DNA of 64,000 bases from Tulasnella sp. 424. Its lineage: Eukaryota; Basidiomycota; Agaricomycetes; Cantharellales; Tulasnellaceae. Shown piece by piece: positions 59,164-64,000 of this stretch. Positions within the stretch are counted from its first letter, which is position 1. Each line of letters opens with the position of its first letter. Below the pieces are notes generated by a model that saw only the letters and a list, made by a program, of their open reading frames with translations, was not told where the DNA came from and did not search any database. A program made the translations under genes and the position numbers. The stretch lies in the NCBI GenBank assembly GCA_019633425.1, contig WSUB01000038.1, positions 222,044 to 286,043 on the forward strand, written 5' to 3'.

Positions 59164-60064
59164 ACATTGTTCTAGCGAAGGGAGTGACCGTACTAACTAA
59201 CTTGGGCCAAGACGGAGAGCTTTTTTGAACGTCACTTGTTCCTTGGGAATGTACCCAGATTCTTCGAAATTCGATCAAAAAAAGAAGCGCTACCAATAAC
59301 AAGATAGAGCCTTCGGGTGAGTCATATTGTCAACAGCCGTCCGGAAGTGATTCACGAGTGTGATCTGCAGCTCGGAGTGTCTCGTCCACTTGTCCACCAC
59401 TCCGGGAAGCTGAATCTCAGCGTCGCCTATCAACTACTCGCATCAGATAGCTGCAGTGAGACTGTATGCAAGGGTCCCGAACCCAGAGCCCCAAAGGTAG
59501 CATGAAATCTAACGAAGGCATATTCAACTTCTTCCATGATACGGGAGAAAGGTCGTGACGGGGTTGCATACCGATCGGATATACCCATTTTCCGGCTGAG
59601 CCCTGACGCTGATTCTGTCATCCGCGACGAATTCCTTCTCTACTTCACGGAACTCTCCCTCAACAGCGCCCTCGATCGCTGCATGCGTCTCCACATCAGC
59701 CACTTTTTGCCCTCGTGCCTTTCGAAAACGAATCCGCACCGCGAACTCGTGCCCTCGCTTCCGCACAACAAAGTAGCGCCTTCTTCGGACCTAAAGATGC
59801 GCTTCCTTTCCTCAGTAGCGGTGTTTCGAGACTAGTCCAATCCTTTAGGTTTCCCGACCATGCAACAATGGGTCGCGTTGGTGGGGTTGGCTGAGACGAT
59901 CCTTCGTTGGGTGCGCCTTGATACCAATAGCGCTTGCACGATTTCCGTCCGAGGTAGCAGCCGTAGGCATGGACCTTGATTGAAAAGAAGGTACGTACGG
60001 ACTTGCGTGACGCTTGAGTATCAAGTCGCATCGAACGATATATGTACACACATCCAGTAGACAC

Positions 60065-60900
60065 GTATCGGATACGCCTACACCCGCCTGATCAAGACAC
60101 AAGTCGCGGTGGTGGAGGGGAAGGCGATTCTTTAGAGGTCGTGACACTGGAATCCTTTCACGGCTGCCACATTAGTTGACGAACGTTTGGTAGAGTTGCG
60201 TAGCCCCGAAAGCGCTACCATAACGGTCGAGGAACCTTCAATGAGAAAGGGTAGAAATTCGACACGGGACAGCTATGATGCCATGAAATGTGCAACTGTT
60301 GCGGCAGAGTGTAAGTGGATGCATGGTCTCTCGATTCAGTCTTAGTCATAGGTTGGGGATCGTGGCGATGGGTTGAGGCAGGACGTGATTACCATAAGGA
60401 AGACGAACTCAAACGAATTTGTCTCTTTGTGGTGGAGATGAAGTCGGAGAGATTTGAAATGTTTCATGCCGTATATTTGCGATGGGAAAAAGGATTCAAT
60501 GGAGACCAGACTGATTCAGGGTGTGCGGAGATTGATCACCTCTATGGGAGAGGGATAGGGCAGGACTAACCCCGAGCCCTTATCTCCTACCCAATGTCGC
60601 GATAGGAATTAGCCAGTAAAAGATGGGTGGACCTTTTTTGGAGTGTAAAATGTTGTCCATGACGTCACAGCATAAATCATTCAAATATCGAATCAGGTCG
60701 AGACCCGATGAGCATATGAACGGGTTTCAGCCATTCAAAAAATATCTCCGTGTCCCCCTCTCTTCAAAAAAACTTTTAACCCCGTCGGTAGGGGCCCAAT
60801 ACAGGCAATTACTTTGGGACTTTCTGCTAGCTCCGTCCTTTGCCTCCTATGAGACGCTGGTACGCTCTGACTGAGTGGTGGTCATTACGAGCCATCCCTA
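60065..60900 (+). repeat. Third copy of the F-box upstream region, no F-box gene
   Basis: 60065-60560 matches 47885-48475 (for example GTTGCGTAGCCCCGAAAGCG against TTGCGTAGCCCCGAGAGCG), and 60640-60890 matches 40080-40310 (GTTGTCCATGACGTCA box, CTATGAGAC.CTG, CTGACTGAGTGGT). The match ends near 60900, before where the promoter and coding part should follow, so this is a gene-less remnant of the duplicated unit. A TGACGTCA octamer is at 60660-60667. Confidence 0.7.
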
Positions 60901-63777
60901 CATCGCTTCGACACCCACTCTATGAGCCAATAGCAGCCATATAGCACATTTGGATGACTCATTTTGCTGTAAAAGCCGCGCAAACACGATTAACAGGTAA
61001 GATTTGTAACTCACAGTCGCTCGCTCAATTTCCCACCGCCACCGCCGGAATCCGAATGGCGGCACCTCCACCTGCGCCCGTCTAACAGATACTTGCGTCA
61101 GGTCACGATAAAAAAAGATTAAGAGTCTCAAATTACGAGTATCAACGACGATACGAACTCCTCAACTTGTTCCCACAATTCGAGATGTGAGGTGTGCGGT
61201 GCCTATTGTGCCCATGCCGTCCGGGTAAAGCAACAAGCTCGAAAGAGTCCCAACGGAGTGACATATTGATTGGGCAAACCCGTTTACCGTCTGGGATCGG
61301 GCAATTATTTCGTCGTTCAAGAGCTCTCGTTTCTAGCTGCACCGGATTATCTCCCTACTGGCACACGATACCCCTATAATTTTTCCGAGTGCGGTCATTC
61401 AGTAGAGGGTAATTAGTTACGATGGGACCTGGCCCTCTGCCTTTCCCAAAGATGGCTCATTTCCCGCCAAAGAGGCCGATTTTCACGGCTAACCAGTTTA
61501 ATGGAGCCTTTCGTAGGGTCGCGCTTCGGTCGAATCGGCTTCCTTGCCTGGGAACGAGGCATCACGTGATTGCTTCGAGAAGTCTTGCACCTTCTTCCTA
61601 ACCGACCAGCCTGCTTGGCTCTTTCAGTTCAATGTGTCTACTATATCTTTCAGTTTGACTGAACTGCTTGGGTGCTGCGGTGTTTGGCTTCGCTCAACTT
61701 TCCTTGTGTACGCAGTGAAGTGCGGCGGACTCCCCGTTCCCCCCTTTGGTGGAGCCTCGTGCTTCTTCCTTAGCACTTCAGCCTCCATTCAACGAGGAGC
61801 GCTTCATATTATTGTCTCCAATGCAAATTAAGGGTTCTATGCCTCTCGAGTTTGGCCCTTCCGAGGACTGACAGCTACTTCGGCGGAATCGACGACGCTC
61901 GGAGGTTTCCCCGTGCACTTGGCTCACCTAGACTCTATAGCCAAGTGCCAATTCTCTTCGCACTTGAGCTGCCCCATCCATGAAATTAGCCTTTGGTACT
62001 CGATAAATCTGCGACCAACAAGGCATATATACGTCCTGAAAACCGTCCTCATCCTGGTGTGTGCCTTGCGGGAGCAATTAATGCAATTTACCGTGTCCCG
62101 ATGTGCTCCGCGACCGATTGACAGCGCTTGCGCTTGGCATATGCGGGCGCATTTGCGGGGACCGTCTCGACACTTTGACGTTTTGCAAACCCTGTCTCTC
62201 GCTGTTACCCCGAGTCCTTATCTGGGCGTGCTTGGAGTGCGTATAAGTAAGGGCGGTCGCTGGTGGAGCAATCGTGGTTCCTTCTGGCCCCCTTCAGACT
62301 CCAGTCTTCTCTCGTAAACTAGTCGACAGTCCGACTCAAATACCAATAACGACGATTGCAGGAGGAGGTCAAAGCCCAGTGTGCATGTCGACTACATGTT
62401 GACTACGCAATATTGCGTCATCGTATTCCGAAGGCCCTTGTGAGCGGTGAAGACCCCGAATCGGCATACTGCCCACCCCGCCGCTACCATCCTCAGGCTT
62501 CACATTACCAAAGCACGAATTTGAAGATAGAGCAGATGGTGCCCCCATGGACAAGGTCCGCCTTGGTGGTATTTTCAACGCGCCCGATGGCACCTGGATC
62601 CCCCACGGCTCCTTTCCCCTAGAGAGATAGGAGTGAAGCCAAAAATCCTCTGGAGTTCGACACCAGTTCGTCCACTCAACGTCAAAGGTCACATTCTCTT
62701 GTAGGACTTGGGCGTTTAGTCATGGCGCGGAGGGAAAGCTTGGTGATGGTCCGGTCGTTGCCCAACTTCCACCAAGCAGACATGCCCCACACCCTGATAG
62801 GCTACTCGCATTGGAGGCGAAGCTTAGCCTATAAACGACATTCTCGGAGGCTTGCAACACCGAGCCAAGCATCTTCACGTGTGCGCGTATTTGGTCTTGT
62901 GGCAGGACCCCAGTCCAGATTGGGATGTCGCCTCCAACCGCTGCGCCGTCCTCAAGAAACGTAGAGATATTCCTCCTTTAATCAACGAGGCCGTCACTTC
63001 GCAAGGCCAACGTTAACCCGTCTTCGCAGAAATAACGTCTGCCAAGCACCGCATACTCCCGACAATTCACGAACGAAACGACAAAGCACCGATTTACTCT
63101 CCTCAATCCTGGGGTCGGAAGTCACCATCGACGCGAATGAGACACTAAGACCAACCCGTACCGAGCATCTTAGCCAAGGCAATGCCTGGCGATGTATTCC
63201 CGTCGAAGTTGCCTGCTGATGTAGGATGCTTCTGGTCTGCAACCGGGGGTCTGGGCTCGGTAAAACGACGCCAAGACCGTCTGCGAACCCCTTGTGGACT
63301 GGCATACCATTGGAGGACATGTAGAACTGCAAGCCAAGACTCTCTTGGCTGATTTTCTTCGTTCTAAACCTGATTCCGAAACTGGCGGGCGGGCCGGCAT
63401 GTCAGTTTATAGGTGGACGGAGCGCCGGTGCGGCTTCTTGCCGAGCCCTTCCCAAGACATCAGGAATTTGCCAAGACCTTTCTCATCCAACCTCACTGCA
63501 GATCGCGAAGGCCAACGACCATTGGCCTTGTTCGACGATTTCGTCCACGCTGCGTTTTCGCTGGGCAAGTCACGGACACATTTCGGTTCAGCGGGGATGT
63601 CACCTGGTTCGCGGGAGCCAAGAGACGTCCCAAGTTCGGAGAAGTCGTCGAGCTCATTGGAGGTCCCTCGCTTGAGATATTCTCAAGTCTACCAAAATGG
63701 TGTTCTTTTGATGTACAGAAGCATTTGATCGCTGGGTGAGTGCCCGGATTTTCTCCCTCCTCAATGCTTAGAGGATC

Positions 63778-63785
63778 TATAAAAG
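63778..63785 (+). promoter_or_regulatory. TATA box of the GH7 gene
   Basis: TATAAAAG lies about 115 bases before the ATG at 63893, a fitting position for a highly expressed fungal cellulase gene. The leader between them is A/C-rich with a CAAA-type context before the start codon. Confidence 0.65.
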
Positions 63786-63892
63786 CCAAGACTGAAAAGC
63801 CCATCAAACAGCATCCTTCACCGGTTACTTCCAAAGCAAAAAACAAAACTTGCTACCTCCAGTCCTTTTCGGCACTCTCTCCCATTCCAATC

Positions 63893-64000
63893 ATGTACCG
63901 CCCCGCTGCTCTCGCTGCTCTCCTCTCCTTCGCCGCCTCGGTGTCCGCTCAGCAAGTCGGCACCAACACGGCTGAAACCCACCCTGCCCTCACCTGGTAC
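63893..64000 (+). CDS. GH7 cellobiohydrolase, N-terminus only
   Basis: The last 108 bases encode 36 residues that run off the window. Residues 1-18 form a secretory signal peptide (MYRPAALAALLSFAASVS, then a small-residue cleavage site before QQ). The mature N-terminus QQVGTNTAETHPALTW is the well-known start of glycoside hydrolase family 7 cellobiohydrolases, which release cellobiose from the reducing ends of cellulose chains outside the cell. The catalytic EXDXXE motif and any cellulose-binding module lie beyond the window, so an endoglucanase of the same family cannot be fully excluded. Confidence 0.88.
   Translation, partial: MYRPAALAALLSFAASVSAQQVGTNTAETHPALTWY

Larger units (their letters stand above)
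58309..63892. other. Long region without an assignable gene
   Basis: 5.6 kb with only short open frames. It contains the remnant of the F-box upstream region (60065-60900), two overlapping minus-strand frames at 58499-59163, and the promoter of the GH7 gene at its end. A pair of + strand frames at 63294-63739 has no family I recognise. No kinase, TPR or transposase motif was seen. Confidence 0.45.

Noticed and set aside
63294..63846. Overlapping frames on both strands upstream of the GH7 gene
   Set aside because: Products of 108-144 residues in conflicting frames have no recognised domain, and the region also has to hold the GH7 promoter.

Overview
The window is nuclear DNA of a filamentous fungus, most likely a basidiomycete of the Agaricomycetes. 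The protein-coding genes carry many short GT-AG introns (about 50-85 nt), the genes are closely packed, and the identifiable neighbours (RFT1, NUP192/NUP205, a GNAT acetyltransferase, an F-box protein and the start of a GH7 cellobiohydrolase) fit a wood- or litter-degrading mushroom-type fungus. Genus and species cannot be fixed from the sequence.

Layout. 1-27.3 kb: a head-to-tail array on the + strand of one lineage-specific family. It holds a 3' gene end (3-368), three kinase-TPR genes (4440-7590, 10960-14416, 16529-19695), a kinase-less TPR paralogue (20874-22835) and a more divergent kinase-TPR gene (23679-27330). 27.5-42.5 kb: an ordinary block with RFT1 (-), NUP192 (+, from a shared 158-bp promoter), a four-unit RRM protein with a possible mitochondrial presequence (+), a GNAT acetyltransferase (-) and an F-box/LRR protein (+). 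43.7-58.3 kb: a second part of the family on the - strand, with a 1256-residue kinase-less TPR protein of about 30 units and a full kinase-TPR gene. Between them lies a decayed F-box copy whose 3' end is interrupted by about 2.75 kb of foreign-looking DNA. 58.3-63.9 kb has no gene I can assign but holds a third copy of the F-box upstream region. The last 108 bases begin a secreted GH7 gene.

The family is the striking content. Full-length members have a tyrosine-kinase-like (TKL) kinase domain on six short exons, all joined by phase-0 introns, fused to one large exon encoding a 40-residue TPR repeated about 13-19 times. The repeats within a gene are far more alike than the TPR fold requires, with changes concentrated in a few columns. 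The catalytic loop is HGD (non-RD) in every member except one, which has lost both catalytic aspartates and should be a pseudokinase. Another member has a 1-nt frameshift in the TPR exon, and two have TPR arrays without a kinase. This is a birth-and-death pattern with modular domain loss, as seen in recognition-receptor families. A role in recognition or signalling is inference; no ligand, partner or substrate is visible.
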